This document shows, piece by piece, positions 15,618 to 24,056 of a stretch of DNA of 34,194 bases (position 1 is its first letter; each line of letters begins with the position of its first letter). Source of the stretch: a virus. Both the position numbers and the translations under genes were made by a program. Under the pieces are notes generated by a model that saw nothing but the letters and a program-made list of their open reading frames with translations, had not been told where the DNA came from and made no database searches. The stretch covers positions 1 through 34,194 of the IMG/VR virus record IMGVR_UViG_3300020140_000033; one strand, given 5' to 3'.

Positions 15618-17882
15618 TTAGAACCCTGAGAAGTTGCTGGTCGGCGCGGTCTGAGCGCCGATTGTACTGTTGTAGATGATGATTCCCGCCGTAGGGTCCC
15701 CCTGGTTCGCTCCTATCATCACGGAAAAACTCGCCCAAACCGTTCTTGTAGACAATTGGAACCAAGAATATGCCGCAATGCTCAGGCCGATGCCAGGGAT
15801 CGTTTCAACCGCTTCAAGCAGAGTGTTGCCCGTAATATTCGGCGGCGTGAGCGGCAGGCCCGCCACGCAGACAATCGCCTGCGGGTCGCAAGCAAAGCCG
15901 AGTACGTTGGCCGGTACTGCGTTCCAACGCGTATTCAGCGCCACATTGTCCCAGCCGAAGGCGCGCCATGCCTCCGATGCGCCATCGGCGCTCGCGCCCG
16001 CCATCTGGAAGTAAGTGGGCTGATTGATGATTTTGGACAGGTATTTGCCGTCCAGAATGATGTTCTTCTCGGCGAATTTCTGACAAGCGGCCCAGATGTC
16101 GCCGAGCGGCGTAAATCCGAACGTGCCCGTCGAGACAAACCAGGTTCCAAAGCTGCCCACCGTGGTTGGTGTGCCGCTCAGGAGAAATGAACCTGTGCCG
16201 GTTGCGAGCGGCGCGAGCGCGATGTCCATGACTGAGTTGGCGAGCGATCCGAGATTGCCCTTGGCGAGATTTTCAAGCCTCATGCCGCCCATCATTTCGT
16301 CCTGCGCCACAGAGAAAGATTTGAACACGTGCTGCATCGTGACAGGGACCTGCACGACGGTGTCGGCACTCGTCTCAAAATTGCTGATGGCTCCTTTAGA
16401 TGTTTTCGCGGCAGCGCCAGAATCCACATGGAATTTTCCCTGGGCTGTGGCGAATGGCTTGTAGCGATCTTCGCTGAAGTCTCTGGACAGCGCCTTCAAC
16501 GCGGCGAAGCGATTGGTGAGGCGCGTTGTCGCGACGTCCAACAGAAAGTCTGTCGTCAGGCCGGTGCTGAAGCTGTTGGCCGCAACTGGCTCGCGACCGC
16601 CCTGCCGTTTCATTTCGGCTTCGTCACGTTTGATCGCATCGGCCATTAGACCACTCCAATCCCGCTGGAGAGCGGCAAAACGTTTGTGTGGGTCCGTAAT
16701 CTCGCGAATTTTCATCGCGTACGGTACGCGAGGCGCACGGGAGCAGCGTGGGCGGCGGATTTCCATTTCCTGAGCATCAATCGTCGCCTTTGGCCGCTCT
16801 GCCTGTATTGGCTCACCGGCATCGGTGGGCAGCTTCACCGCCATTGCTTCGATCTGGTCGTATACTTCTGCCTCATCCTCCGCGTTCATGGCGAGGTTGA
16901 TCCAGAAGTCGAGATTGTCATTTTCGATTTTGTTCTCAGCACGACGGGTAACTTCCGCCGTGATCCGCGCTGTGCGCTCCCGCTTGAACGCGGCAATCAC
17001 TTTGTCGTTGTCATTGCTGGCAGTGGTCGTTGTCGAACCTGCCGCCACGGTCGTTTCAGTTTTATCACTCATACTTTTTTGGTTGGTTGTTGCGCTGGCG
17101 GCGTTGCCAGCTTGTTTGATGTTTGCCGATGCCATGACGGCAGCGGGCTTGAAAAGTCTTCGGGCTATGGCCATGGACTCTTTTTTCATCCGGTTGAACG
17201 CGGCCATGCCCTTTTTGAGATTGGCTTTGGCTGAAGCATCCATTTCCTCTGTCTCGTCGGGATCGTCCGGGTCCGGCTCTGCATCGGGGTCTTCGGCTTG
17301 CTTTTTGATCTCAGCGTCAAGGTCTTCGTCGCCGGTGGTGTCGGCCAGTCCGTAGGTGACTGCTTCCATGCCGGTGAAATTGGTTTCTTTTCGCATCATG
17401 GCCCGCATTTCCTCTTCATCCATGCCGCACTTTTCGGCGTAGATGCTGGCCATGACGTCGGCATTGGCTTTCAGGTTGTCGAGCGAGCGCTCATGCTCCT
17501 GAATATTGCCGATGGTCATCACCAGCGGGTCATGGATCATCCATACGGAAGACTTCGGGCTGACAACCTTACCGGCCGCGAGCGGGAAAACGCTGGCAAT
17601 CGAAAAGCAGTAACCTTCATTGTAGGCCGTGATGTCGTCGGCTCTGGCTTTGATGGCGTTGTACATGCCGAGTCCGTCTTTAATTGAGCCGCCTGGGCTG
17701 TTGACGTGGAGGTTGATCTTTCGGCCTTTGGGGATTTGATTGATCGCTTCATTGAATTGTCTGGAAGTTGTGCCACTGTCGTCCCACCAGCTTTCGCCAA
17801 TGTCGCCGTCAATGACCATCTCGGCGGCATCCGCTTCCGCTTTATTTACGACTCGCAGCCAGTTTTTGTTTTTCGCGCTCAT
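15618..17882 (-). CDS. ClpP-like prohead protease fused to major capsid protein, 754 aa
   Basis: Residues 1 to about 200 form an S14 (ClpP-family) serine protease: the oxyanion-loop motif NSPGGSI near residue 61, a nucleophile in GYCFSIASV (Ser94) and a catalytic His in MIHDP (His117). A charged, Ala-rich helical region of about 200 residues follows and could serve as scaffold. From about residue 400 the protein is a beta-rich major capsid domain (LTTDFLLDVATTRLTNRF, later TYFQMAGASADGASEAWRAFGW) ending in a hydrophobic strand region. Protease, scaffold and capsid are usually separate genes. An in-frame ATG at 17072 (MSDKTETT) could start a scaffold-capsid form. It overlaps the portal gene by 4 bases. 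Confidence 0.88.
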   Translation of the reverse strand: MSAKNKNWLRVVNKAEADAAEMVIDGDIGESWWDDSGTTSRQFNEAINQIPKGRKINLHVNSPGGSIKDGLGMYNAIKARADDITAYNEGYCFSIASVFPLAAGKVVSPKSSVWMIHDPLVMTIGNIQEHERSLDNLKANADVMASIYAEKCGMDEEEMRAMMRKETNFTGMEAVTYGLADTTGDEDLDAEIKKQAEDPDAEPDPDDPDETEEMDASAKANLKKGMAAFNRMKKESMAIARRLFKPAAVMASANIKQAGNAASATTNQKSMSDKTETTVAAGSTTTTASNDNDKVIAAFKRERTARITAEVTRRAENKIENDNLDFWINLAMNAEDEAEVYDQIEAMAVKLPTDAGEPIQAERPKATIDAQEMEIRRPRCSRAPRVPYAMKIREITDPHKRFAALQRDWSGLMADAIKRDEAEMKRQGGREPVAANSFSTGLTTDFLLDVATTRLTNRFAALKALSRDFSEDRYKPFATAQGKFHVDSGAAAKTSKGAISNFETSADTVVQVPVTMQHVFKSFSVAQDEMMGGMRLENLAKGNLGSLANSVMDIALAPLATGTGSFLLSGTPTTVGSFGTWFVSTGTFGFTPLGDIWAACQKFAEKNIILDGKYLSKIINQPTYFQMAGASADGASEAWRAFGWDNVALNTRWNAVPANVLGFACDPQAIVCVAGLPLTPPNITGNTLLEAVETIPGIGLSIAAYSWFQLSTRTVWASFSVMIGANQGDPTAGIIIYNSTIGAQTAPTSNFSGF

Positions 17883-19621
17883 GAGAAGTTCAATCGATGT
17901 TGGAAGCCGTTGGTTGCTGGCTCGCCGTTGGTTTTGGACTCTTTGATTTCAACCGGTTCGGGCTGCTGCGAAGAGATTTTCTGGTAAACGAGCGGCATAA
18001 TTTCCTCCGGTGTGCATCCCTGCTCCTCGGCGACCTTTTTCAGGTAGGCACGCTCGACAGCGGCCTGCCGGTACTCTCGCCGCCAATCCTTGCCTTCTTC
18101 TCCGAACCAGTCTGCCGCCGTGCCCAGCCCGGCCATGAATTCGTTTATCGCGGCCTGGCTGTTCCGGCCAAGATCGACGGTGATCGAACGCGGTGGGCGC
18201 ACAGTCACGCGCTGCCAGTCATCGGGCTTTTTGCTTTTCCGCATCGCCCGATCAAACCTGGTGTTGTAGTCAGTCACCCACAGATAAGCCTCACGGCAGG
18301 CGCGGGCGATGACCGCTGATTTCTGTTTGAACCCGGTTGCGTTGCAATCGAGATCGCTCCGTACTACGGTTCCCTGATTCGAGTACGGGTACACCAAAAG
18401 TTTACTAACGTTCACGGAAGCGCAAATGCGTGAAATGATGTAGTCCCACAAAAATTGCGTAGCCGCGCTTGGCCTTTCGCGGCTCCCAAACTCCTTAATA
18501 TCGTCACCCCGAACGAGATACATGGTCCGGCCTCCCATGGTTACTTCATAGTATTGCGGCACGTCCTTGGTTGCCGGATTGCCAGCGGCATTGGTCGTGT
18601 TGAGGCCCCATTTGGTGTGCGTAGACATGCTGGTGTTAGCCTCGCCGGTCTTATTGATGATGACGTTGGCGATCTCAGAGTTGGATTTGGCGGCACGCAT
18701 TTCGTACATCCAAAGGTCAGAGAGATCGTGCAGATCATTCATGCAGGCGGCGAAAGCCGTGATGCCGCGCAGCATTCCAACCCGGTCGGGCAGAAAAATG
18801 TGGATCATCTGCTGCGCTGGAATGCGCTTGAAGTCGCCGGAAATCCCGTGGCTGATGGTGCCAGTCGGCCCGAAGGGAAAAGACGCAACGTCGCCGGTGC
18901 TGAAGTCGTCTACGCGGACCCAGTAGGCTACCGGCCTGCCGTTTGAATCGATCTCGACGCCATCAAAAACGGTTTTGCCATCGATCAAGCTTCGGTCCGA
19001 AGGTGTGCCTACGCGGTGCGGCTCAATGAACTGGAGTTTTGGCTTGCCGAGAGAGTCGAAAGTCTTGCGCCAGAACGCCTCACCCTGCACCAGCCAGGTT
19101 TTGGCCGTGACATACTGAAATTCACCGAAGCTCATGGTGCTGCACAGATCGGGGGCGTGGCACCACTCGTGAAATCGCTCAGAGGAAAGCTGGTTCCATT
19201 CCTCGTTCTGTTCGGAACTTGGGATAACTAAAAGGCCGGTTGCGCCGACAGTGAACTGGGGGAAAGTGTGCGCCAGCTTTTGAACCAGGCCGTCGTTCTC
19301 AAAAAAATAAATAGCTCTGCGAAGTAATTCGAGGCGCACGCTACCGTTTGCCTCGTACCGTGCGTCCTGAATGCTGGCAGGCAAAAAGCTGCGATCCCGC
19401 CAGTAAGTGAAAGCGCCTTCGTAACGGGCAAAGGGAATTCGCCCGCCTTCCATCGGGCCGGGATAAAGTTGGAACCGTCCGCTGGAATCGTAGAGCGGAA
19501 CCTCCCGAATCATTGCCTGGTTATCGGGAATGACTATCGCGGGTTGCCGCGAATCAGCAGGCATCGACTGGGGCTTTTTGGAGCGCCGGAAAAACTGCTT
19601 GAGTTGGTCGATGATAACCAT
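17879..19621 (-). CDS. Phage portal protein, lambda family, 580 aa
   Basis: The protein forms the DNA-conducting ring at the capsid vertex. Supporting features are its size, its place between a small head gene and the protease-capsid gene, and blocks typical of lambda-gpB-type portals: an N-terminal segment with RARYEANGSVR-like sequence (ASIQDARYEANGSVRLELLRRAIYFFEND), an acidic central wing with EAFWRKTF and FIEPHRVGTPSD, QQMIHIFLPDRVGMLRGI, and the clip/stem region with DLWMYEMRAAKSNSEIANVI. The C-terminus is acidic/basic with KTNGEPATNGFQ. It overlaps the capsid gene by 4 bases. Confidence 0.88.
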   Translation of the reverse strand: MVIIDQLKQFFRRSKKPQSMPADSRQPAIVIPDNQAMIREVPLYDSSGRFQLYPGPMEGGRIPFARYEGAFTYWRDRSFLPASIQDARYEANGSVRLELLRRAIYFFENDGLVQKLAHTFPQFTVGATGLLVIPSSEQNEEWNQLSSERFHEWCHAPDLCSTMSFGEFQYVTAKTWLVQGEAFWRKTFDSLGKPKLQFIEPHRVGTPSDRSLIDGKTVFDGVEIDSNGRPVAYWVRVDDFSTGDVASFPFGPTGTISHGISGDFKRIPAQQMIHIFLPDRVGMLRGITAFAACMNDLHDLSDLWMYEMRAAKSNSEIANVIINKTGEANTSMSTHTKWGLNTTNAAGNPATKDVPQYYEVTMGGRTMYLVRGDDIKEFGSRERPSAATQFLWDYIISRICASVNVSKLLVYPYSNQGTVVRSDLDCNATGFKQKSAVIARACREAYLWVTDYNTRFDRAMRKSKKPDDWQRVTVRPPRSITVDLGRNSQAAINEFMAGLGTAADWFGEEGKDWRREYRQAAVERAYLKKVAEEQGCTPEEIMPLVYQKISSQQPEPVEIKESKTNGEPATNGFQHRLNFS

Positions 19622-19623
19622 GT

Positions 19624-20028
19624 CTACATTCGGCCCGGCCAGCGCCCGAGCGAGTGGTCGTGGTAAAGTGAAGTAACCGATTGCAACCGGTCATCCGCCA
19701 GCATCGTGGCGAAAATATCATCGTCGCTGGGGCTGCTGTTTCCTTGGGCGGACAAAGTAACCAGGGCGGAACTATAAACCTCGATTAGTTCCTGGGTCAG
19801 GCAAAGGAATTCATCCTGGGTGAAGCTCTGCCAGACCTGCGGAATGCTGTACGTTACCGAGTCGCCCGCGCCCGTGGATGCGATGACGAGCTTGCCGCGC
19901 TTCAACTGCTGCCAGTTGGCGTCCTGAAAGTTGGCCAGAGCATCGGCTAGAGCCGTGGAGGTTTTTTGAGCCTGCCGGTACAGGCTGGAAAGTGCCGCTC
20001 GCTTTAACTCAGCTTTGAGTTGTGCCAC
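19624..20028 (-). CDS. Head completion (gpW-position) protein, 134 aa (GTG start)
   Basis: The GTG start is used because no in-frame ATG lies close by. The N-terminal half is helical (QLKAELKRAALSSLYRQAQKTSTALADALANF), and a central strand/turn region follows (KLVIASTGAGDSVTYS). It lies between the terminase region and the portal, the place of lambda W, but it is about twice as long as W. It ends 2 bases before the portal start. Role inferred from position. Confidence 0.55.
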   Translation of the reverse strand: MAQLKAELKRAALSSLYRQAQKTSTALADALANFQDANWQQLKRGKLVIASTGAGDSVTYSIPQVWQSFTQDEFLCLTQELIEVYSSALVTLSAQGNSSPSDDDIFATMLADDRLQSVTSLYHDHSLGRWPGRM

Positions 20029-20091
20029 GCCTAAGCTTCATTTCGGCGTGATGAAAGAATCAATTTGCAGTTGTACGCACTTGTCGCGGCT

Positions 20092-20322
20092 CTATCCGCA
20101 AAGCGTCCCTGCGGATTCCAGAATACCGACCTGAACCAGCACGCCAATCACTTTGGCCTCGTTGTAAAAGATCACGCGCTCATTTACCGAAACGCGACAC
20201 TGATAAAGCCCAAGGCGTCGCTCATTTCGGTAAATGGAGTCGTAACTCATGCGGGCAAGGTCTGCGACTTCCTGCCGGGTAATGAGATTGGGTCGACTCC
20301 AATTGCGCTGCTGCCGATTCAT
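20092..20322 (-). CDS. Helix-turn-helix (MerR/excisionase-type) protein, 76 aa
   Basis: The central part, LITRQEVADLARMSYDSIYRNERRLGL followed by a strand (CRVSVNERVIFYNEAKVI), is the winged helix-turn-helix of the excisionase/MerR-like superfamily: a DNA-binding helix pair and then a wing. The N-terminus is basic. It sits inside the structural operon between terminase and portal, translationally coupled to the upstream gene (ATGA overlap). It could be a regulator or a DNA-packaging accessory factor; nothing in the sequence decides between these. Confidence 0.6.
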   Translation of the reverse strand: MNRQQRNWSRPNLITRQEVADLARMSYDSIYRNERRLGLYQCRVSVNERVIFYNEAKVIGVLVQVGILESAGTLCG

Positions 20323-20576
20323 CGCGAGTAAACGTGCGGAATGTTCATGCCGAGCGTGTAATCGCCCGGCGTGAATTCAGAGCCGGACGGCACAGACGCT
20401 TTGCTCTGTTCGATTTCCGCTTTCACTTTCACGCCGACGAGTTGAAGCGCGGCGTAAAAGCCGTCGAGGAAGACCATTTTCGGGCTGGCTGTGCCGGACT
20501 CGGCCAGGTCCAGTGATGCCGCGTAATTGTCGGCGTGAATTTCGGCGATCTGTTTCAACTTTTCGTATGGTTGCAT
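20319..20576 (-). CDS. Hypothetical protein, 85 aa
   Basis: A soluble helical protein (YEKLKQIAEIHADNYAASLDLAE, then MVFLDGFYAALQLVGVKVKAEIEQSK). It begins 5 bases after the large terminase stop and overlaps the HTH gene by 4 bases. No motif recognised. Its place suggests a head or packaging role. Confidence 0.6.
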   Translation of the reverse strand: MQPYEKLKQIAEIHADNYAASLDLAESGTASPKMVFLDGFYAALQLVGVKVKAEIEQSKASVPSGSEFTPGDYTLGMNIPHVYSR

Positions 20577-20581
20577 AACTT

Positions 20582-22456
20582 TTAAGCGGGGGTCAGGACT
20601 TGAACGACAGAATTGGGATCAAATTCTTTTGGCGGCCTCGCTGGCTCTTGCTGAAATGCACCATCGGCTTCGAGCATGTCTACAAACACTGCGATGTAGC
20701 TGGCGCAAATCAAAAGGTGGTCATGAGCGCGCTCGGAGGACTTCTTCCAGACTTTTTCGATCTGATTGGTCGCCGCTATGCGGTTGTCTTCTAAATTCCA
20801 AACCGCAAAGTGACGTTTGAAGTCTTCTGACACGTCAGAGGGCACTTCAAATCGACGAGCGCCCGAGCGCATGAAGCTGAGCAGGTCCAGCGCGCCGGTT
20901 TTGCTGATTCGCCAGAATTCCGGTTCCTCTACCGGATTGTCGCGAGTCGGGCCGGTGCGATTCGCCATCGTCCACAATGGCTCACGCTCAGACCAGGCGT
21001 GCCAGGTGCCGGTCGACGGATGCCTGATTGATTTATCTCCGACTGCTTTGATCGCGTTGAATCCGTTCTTGAGGCAGAACTCGTAGACGTGCTTGGTGTT
21101 CGAACCCGAATCCACTGCCACGGCGTTCGGCCGAACTCCGTGTCTCGACATCACTTCGACCGCCTCGCCATCGCTAACGCACCGACCCTCGTATACAATT
21201 AAAGCGTTGGCTTGTGCGTCGACATCAACTATCAGCCCCCACCAGTGACTGGGCGTATCGCCTTCGCCAAGCTGCCAGTCAAGAGAACCAAATCGGTACT
21301 GACGATTGAGCATTCCCTCGCGATCCTTTTTTCGGTCGCTCAGTTCGAGTGGTCTTGCCGATGGACGAAGGGCCGGGTTCCAAAAAAGGCTTTCCTGTTC
21401 GCGCAAATAAATTGAAAGCGGACGCGGATCACCGTTCTTCAGCGCACGTAGCGCTTTATGCTTCTGGATGACGAGTCCAAGCCAATCGGATTCGTGACAC
21501 GCGACGGCTTCGATCCTGAAGCTGCGATGATTGGGAAGCGCCGACTTGTTGTATGGCTCACTATAGCGGCCGTTCAGGGACAGTGCTCTTCGCTCCCTGA
21601 GTGAAGGCGGCACTTTGAAGCCGCAAGGCATCGAATAATGCAGGCTGCTCAGTAGCTTGGGGTAATCGTACGAACCATCGTTACGACGGCACCCATCCGC
21701 GTTGTAGCAAAGGCCGCCCAGGTCCGGCCGCTCCGGTTCCCATCGTGCGCGCATGATGTGAAATTGTTTACAACCTGGGCAGAGGACTTCCCATTCTTCA
21801 CAGGTGCCTGCTTTGACTTCCTGATGAAACTCGTCGCCCTCCTGCGAGGCGTTCGAAATCAGAAAACTGATAGCATTCCAAACCGCCGCTTGGCGTCCGC
21901 GCATTTGCTCAATTTTTCCACTTTCCCAACCTGCTTCGATGTCGTGTAGCTCCTCTGCGACGATCCCGCGCACCGTGTCCGAACTCAAATTCCTGGACGT
22001 CCTGACCCCTAACTGAGCGAAGTTGCAGGTGTTGAAAAGGATGAGACCCTTTGTCCAGGCGTTACGGTCGGGCGGGAGCCGGTCCATTACGGGGCGGCAA
22101 GCTCTCAGCATTTTTTCCGTATACTTTACGAATCTGTCGTCGGCCTTAAGGTCGTTAGGCCAATAATAAAAAACTGAACCGCTGTGCCAGTTTCCCAGCC
22201 AGTATAGGATTATTATTTCGCCTGCCGTAGTACCGCCGCCGTTCTGGATCGGTTTTACGAAACTATATTTTCCCGGTACCGTCGCGCATTCCAAAATCGG
22301 ATTAAGCCAGGGCTTGGTGCGACGGTCGAATGTCTCGCCGGTTGGGCTGCTGACCAATCGCACGCATTTCTCTGCATACTCAACGACGCTGGCGTTGGCC
22401 GGTCCAGGCACAGCGCCAGCAAAAGTGTCGTATACAAATCGTTCTTCGACCTTCAT
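20582..22456 (-). CDS. Terminase large subunit, GpA family, 624 aa
   Basis: The motor that packages DNA into the prohead. The ATPase part has a GpA-type P-loop at residues 68-77 (KPIQNGGGTT): the Lys stands at the front of the loop as in lambda gpA, and the usual GKT lysine is absent. A Walker-B-like segment is GIVAEELHD near residue 165. A zinc-finger-like insert follows (CPGCKQFH, later CYNADGC), usual for this family. The C-terminal nuclease half has VAVDSGSNT and a conserved NQIEKVWKKSSERAHDHLL region. Length is close to lambda gpA (641). It overlaps the small terminase gene by 4 bases. Confidence 0.9.
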   Translation of the reverse strand: MKVEERFVYDTFAGAVPGPANASVVEYAEKCVRLVSSPTGETFDRRTKPWLNPILECATVPGKYSFVKPIQNGGGTTAGEIIILYWLGNWHSGSVFYYWPNDLKADDRFVKYTEKMLRACRPVMDRLPPDRNAWTKGLILFNTCNFAQLGVRTSRNLSSDTVRGIVAEELHDIEAGWESGKIEQMRGRQAAVWNAISFLISNASQEGDEFHQEVKAGTCEEWEVLCPGCKQFHIMRARWEPERPDLGGLCYNADGCRRNDGSYDYPKLLSSLHYSMPCGFKVPPSLRERRALSLNGRYSEPYNKSALPNHRSFRIEAVACHESDWLGLVIQKHKALRALKNGDPRPLSIYLREQESLFWNPALRPSARPLELSDRKKDREGMLNRQYRFGSLDWQLGEGDTPSHWWGLIVDVDAQANALIVYEGRCVSDGEAVEVMSRHGVRPNAVAVDSGSNTKHVYEFCLKNGFNAIKAVGDKSIRHPSTGTWHAWSEREPLWTMANRTGPTRDNPVEEPEFWRISKTGALDLLSFMRSGARRFEVPSDVSEDFKRHFAVWNLEDNRIAATNQIEKVWKKSSERAHDHLLICASYIAVFVDMLEADGAFQQEPARPPKEFDPNSVVQVLTPA

Positions 22457-23079
22457 TTTCCTTTTCCGCGTCGTGCTTTGATCGGCAGCGGTGGTTTGGT
22501 CAGCGTCTCAAAAGCAGTTCGCAATTCCGCCTTTAGTGACTCATTGGATTCGGCCAGCTTGGTTTTGATCTCTGGCGCGTCCATCCCGTGCAAAAGTCCT
22601 GGAAGGGAATCAGAGAGCTTGTCGAGCGAAGCGAACAGCAGCGACATGGATTTGTTGATCGCAGCACCCACTTCAGCTTTGAAGAGCGTCTGCTCCGCCT
22701 CGCGCTCGAATTTCAGCTTCTCCCTTTGACCATGGTAATGATCGTATACTTTCTTGAGTGGCTTCTCGCCGTCATCACGATCATCGGAAAAAATCCAGGC
22801 GAGCAACGGCTCCAAAGCCACACGATTGGAATTATGGAAGGCTGTGCAACCAGCGTCTTTGGCTTCCTTTTGCATGTGCAGCGGAATATGTGCAACCGCC
22901 TCGCACTGTTTCATCGATCCGAAGATCGGCATTTTGAGGTACTCAGTCACCGGCCTGCCGAGTTGCGGTGCTTCCTGGATTTCGACTGGCGCAGGCGAGG
23001 GCTTTACGCGGCGCGCTGGAGGCGGAGGCGGCAGCACTTCACAGTCAGCCATAGCGACGTCCTGATCAGTGGCCGACAT
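22453..23079 (-). CDS. Terminase small subunit (Nu1-like), 208 aa
   Basis: It directly precedes the GpA-type terminase with a 4-base overlap. The sequence has a Pro-rich N-terminus (VLPPPPPARRVKPSP), a helix-turn-helix-like middle (GSMKQCEAVAHIPLHMQKEAKDAGCTAFHNSNRV, similar in plan to the Nu1 DNA-binding domain), and a long helical C-terminal part with a basic end (PIKARRGKGK). This order, DNA-binding domain then assembly helix, fits phage Nu1-like small terminases. A shorter start at residue 10 (ATG at 23052) is also possible. Confidence 0.7.
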   Translation of the reverse strand: MSATDQDVAMADCEVLPPPPPARRVKPSPAPVEIQEAPQLGRPVTEYLKMPIFGSMKQCEAVAHIPLHMQKEAKDAGCTAFHNSNRVALEPLLAWIFSDDRDDGEKPLKKVYDHYHGQREKLKFEREAEQTLFKAEVGAAINKSMSLLFASLDKLSDSLPGLLHGMDAPEIKTKLAESNESLKAELRTAFETLTKPPLPIKARRGKGK

Positions 23080-23312
23080 GTGTGCTTTTTATTTTTTGTG
23101 TTGTAGACAAAGAGTAGGGGCTAGTGCCTTTACCGGCGAAGCGGGCGTACAGGTAGAGGGTTCCCAGGATATAGAAACAGCGTATACGCGCTCCCTGGTG
23201 CGTGCCGCGCCTCATCCAACCGTGATGTATCATCATTCATTTCGCTTTAACTACTCACGTCACCCTGTAAGAACTGATTGACCGCACCTCCCGGTCGGGC
23301 ACCATCGTCTAC
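23080..23312. promoter_or_regulatory. Control region between terminase operon and 23313 gene, with palindromes
   Basis: This 233-base gap starts the leftward late operon and leads into the rightward gene at 23313, so it should hold promoters for both, although no clear -35/-10 pair was found. It has several dyads: GCGTATACGC (23180-23189) inside a larger CCAGG...CCTGG repeat (23164-23198); TGATGTATCATCA (23223-23235), close to the palindromes at the repressor and recombinase promoters; and GACCG...CGGTC (23280-23296). These could be operators for late-gene control. Confidence 0.4.
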
Positions 23313-23567
23313 ATGGCTGCAAATAAACTGACGAAGGAAATGCTGAGCTTGGTGACTGAATCGTCCATTGAAGCCCTGCAAGACATCGATTGCTTGTGCG
23401 TTGGCAAACACGCTGAGGATATGGCTGCCGCTGTTCGCTCTGGAGCAGTCCTGCTTGGGATCGCAAAGATCGATAACGACAATGATGGCGAGGGCTTTAG
23501 GTTCTTGATCGGGCTGCGACGTGGAACAAAGATTACGCCCTATCTCCAGCATTACTTCATGCGCTGA
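23313..23567 (+). CDS. Hypothetical protein, 84 aa
   Basis: A compact alpha/beta reading frame: an N-terminal helix (KLTKEMLSLVTESSIEALQDID), a helical segment with AEDMAAAVRSGAVLLG, and a C-terminal strand (FRFLIGLRRG). It is the only rightward gene inside the leftward half of the prophage, and it converges, 1 base apart, with the zinc-ribbon gene ending at 23569. The opposite-strand frame looks like a shadow. Function unknown; it might act as a small regulator between early and late operons. Confidence 0.5.
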   Translation: MAANKLTKEMLSLVTESSIEALQDIDCLCVGKHAEDMAAAVRSGAVLLGIAKIDNDNDGEGFRFLIGLRRGTKITPYLQHYFMR

Positions 23568-23568
23568 G

Positions 23569-23832
23569 CTACCAGGTCATATTCTCCACCACCCACTGCA
23601 ATATGTCCTCTTGCGTGAACGGTACAGGGTCACCGTCCAAAAGGGCAGCCCTCATCGCGGCATGCGCAACGCCTTCACAGAAAACGAATCTGGAGTCGTC
23701 TTTGCATACTGGACAATCCACCGTCGTCATCCCTGGCGATAAGAACGGCCGGTGACAGCAGTTGCACGAGCCGAACGTCTCCAGGCTGGCCAAGATTGCC
23801 TTAAATTCCTCTATGCTTGGGTCTTCAGTCAT
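23569..23832 (-). CDS. Zinc-ribbon paralogue C, 87 aa
   Basis: The ATG at 23832 overlaps the preceding frame and gives MTEDPSIEEFKAILASLETFGSC. CNCC and CPVC, 13 residues apart, form a zinc ribbon, with the signature RPFLSPGM between them. The longer frame up to 23934 is not used because that part covers the previous gene. It is the last of three tandem related genes and the end of the early operon. The family's N-terminus (P-x-x-x-EFK-x-x-L, then C-x-x-C) is shared by all three. Function unknown. Confidence 0.65.
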   Translation of the reverse strand: MTEDPSIEEFKAILASLETFGSCNCCHRPFLSPGMTTVDCPVCKDDSRFVFCEGVAHAAMRAALLDGDPVPFTQEDILQWVVENMTW

Positions 23833-24056
23833 TGTCTGCTGTACTTTCCAATGAAGGCAGAATAATTTGGCCACGGCGAATTTGCACACGACCCCTGAAA
23901 AGCCTTTCGATCCATTCTGGATGAACTTGCGCAACTACTTGCCACATTGGCGCGCAGATTGGGCATTCTAGGACGGCGACAAGTTGGACATCGGGCGTAA
24001 ATCTTCAGGTTGCGCAGGATGATTTTGAACTCGGCTGTGGTTGGATTTTCACTCAT
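23825..24056 (-). pseudogene. Zinc-ribbon paralogue B, frameshifted
   Basis: The N-terminus (MSENPTTAEFKIILRNLKIYARCPTCRRP) matches its two neighbours. The region that should carry the second cysteine pair is 26 bases shorter than in them: 13 bases lie between the first knuckle and the next CPxC codons, where the others have 39. The continuing frame then reads an unlikely sequence to a stop at 23829. The +1 frame instead reads ECPICAPMWQVVAQVHPEWIE and on to a stop at 23825, a natural-looking continuation with the expected second cysteine pair. So a 26-base deletion appears to have broken this copy. Neighbour overlaps (ATGA) are intact. Confidence 0.65.

Noticed and set aside
20582-22456. Loss of ATPase function in the terminase because the GKT lysine is missing
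   Set aside because: GpA-type terminases often have a P-loop whose lysine stands at its front, and this is present (residue 68). The zinc-finger insert and nuclease part are intact.
23247-23552. A 101-residue leftward frame across the 23313 gene
   Set aside because: Composition is typical of a shadow frame, and the rightward frame has a coherent alpha/beta sequence.
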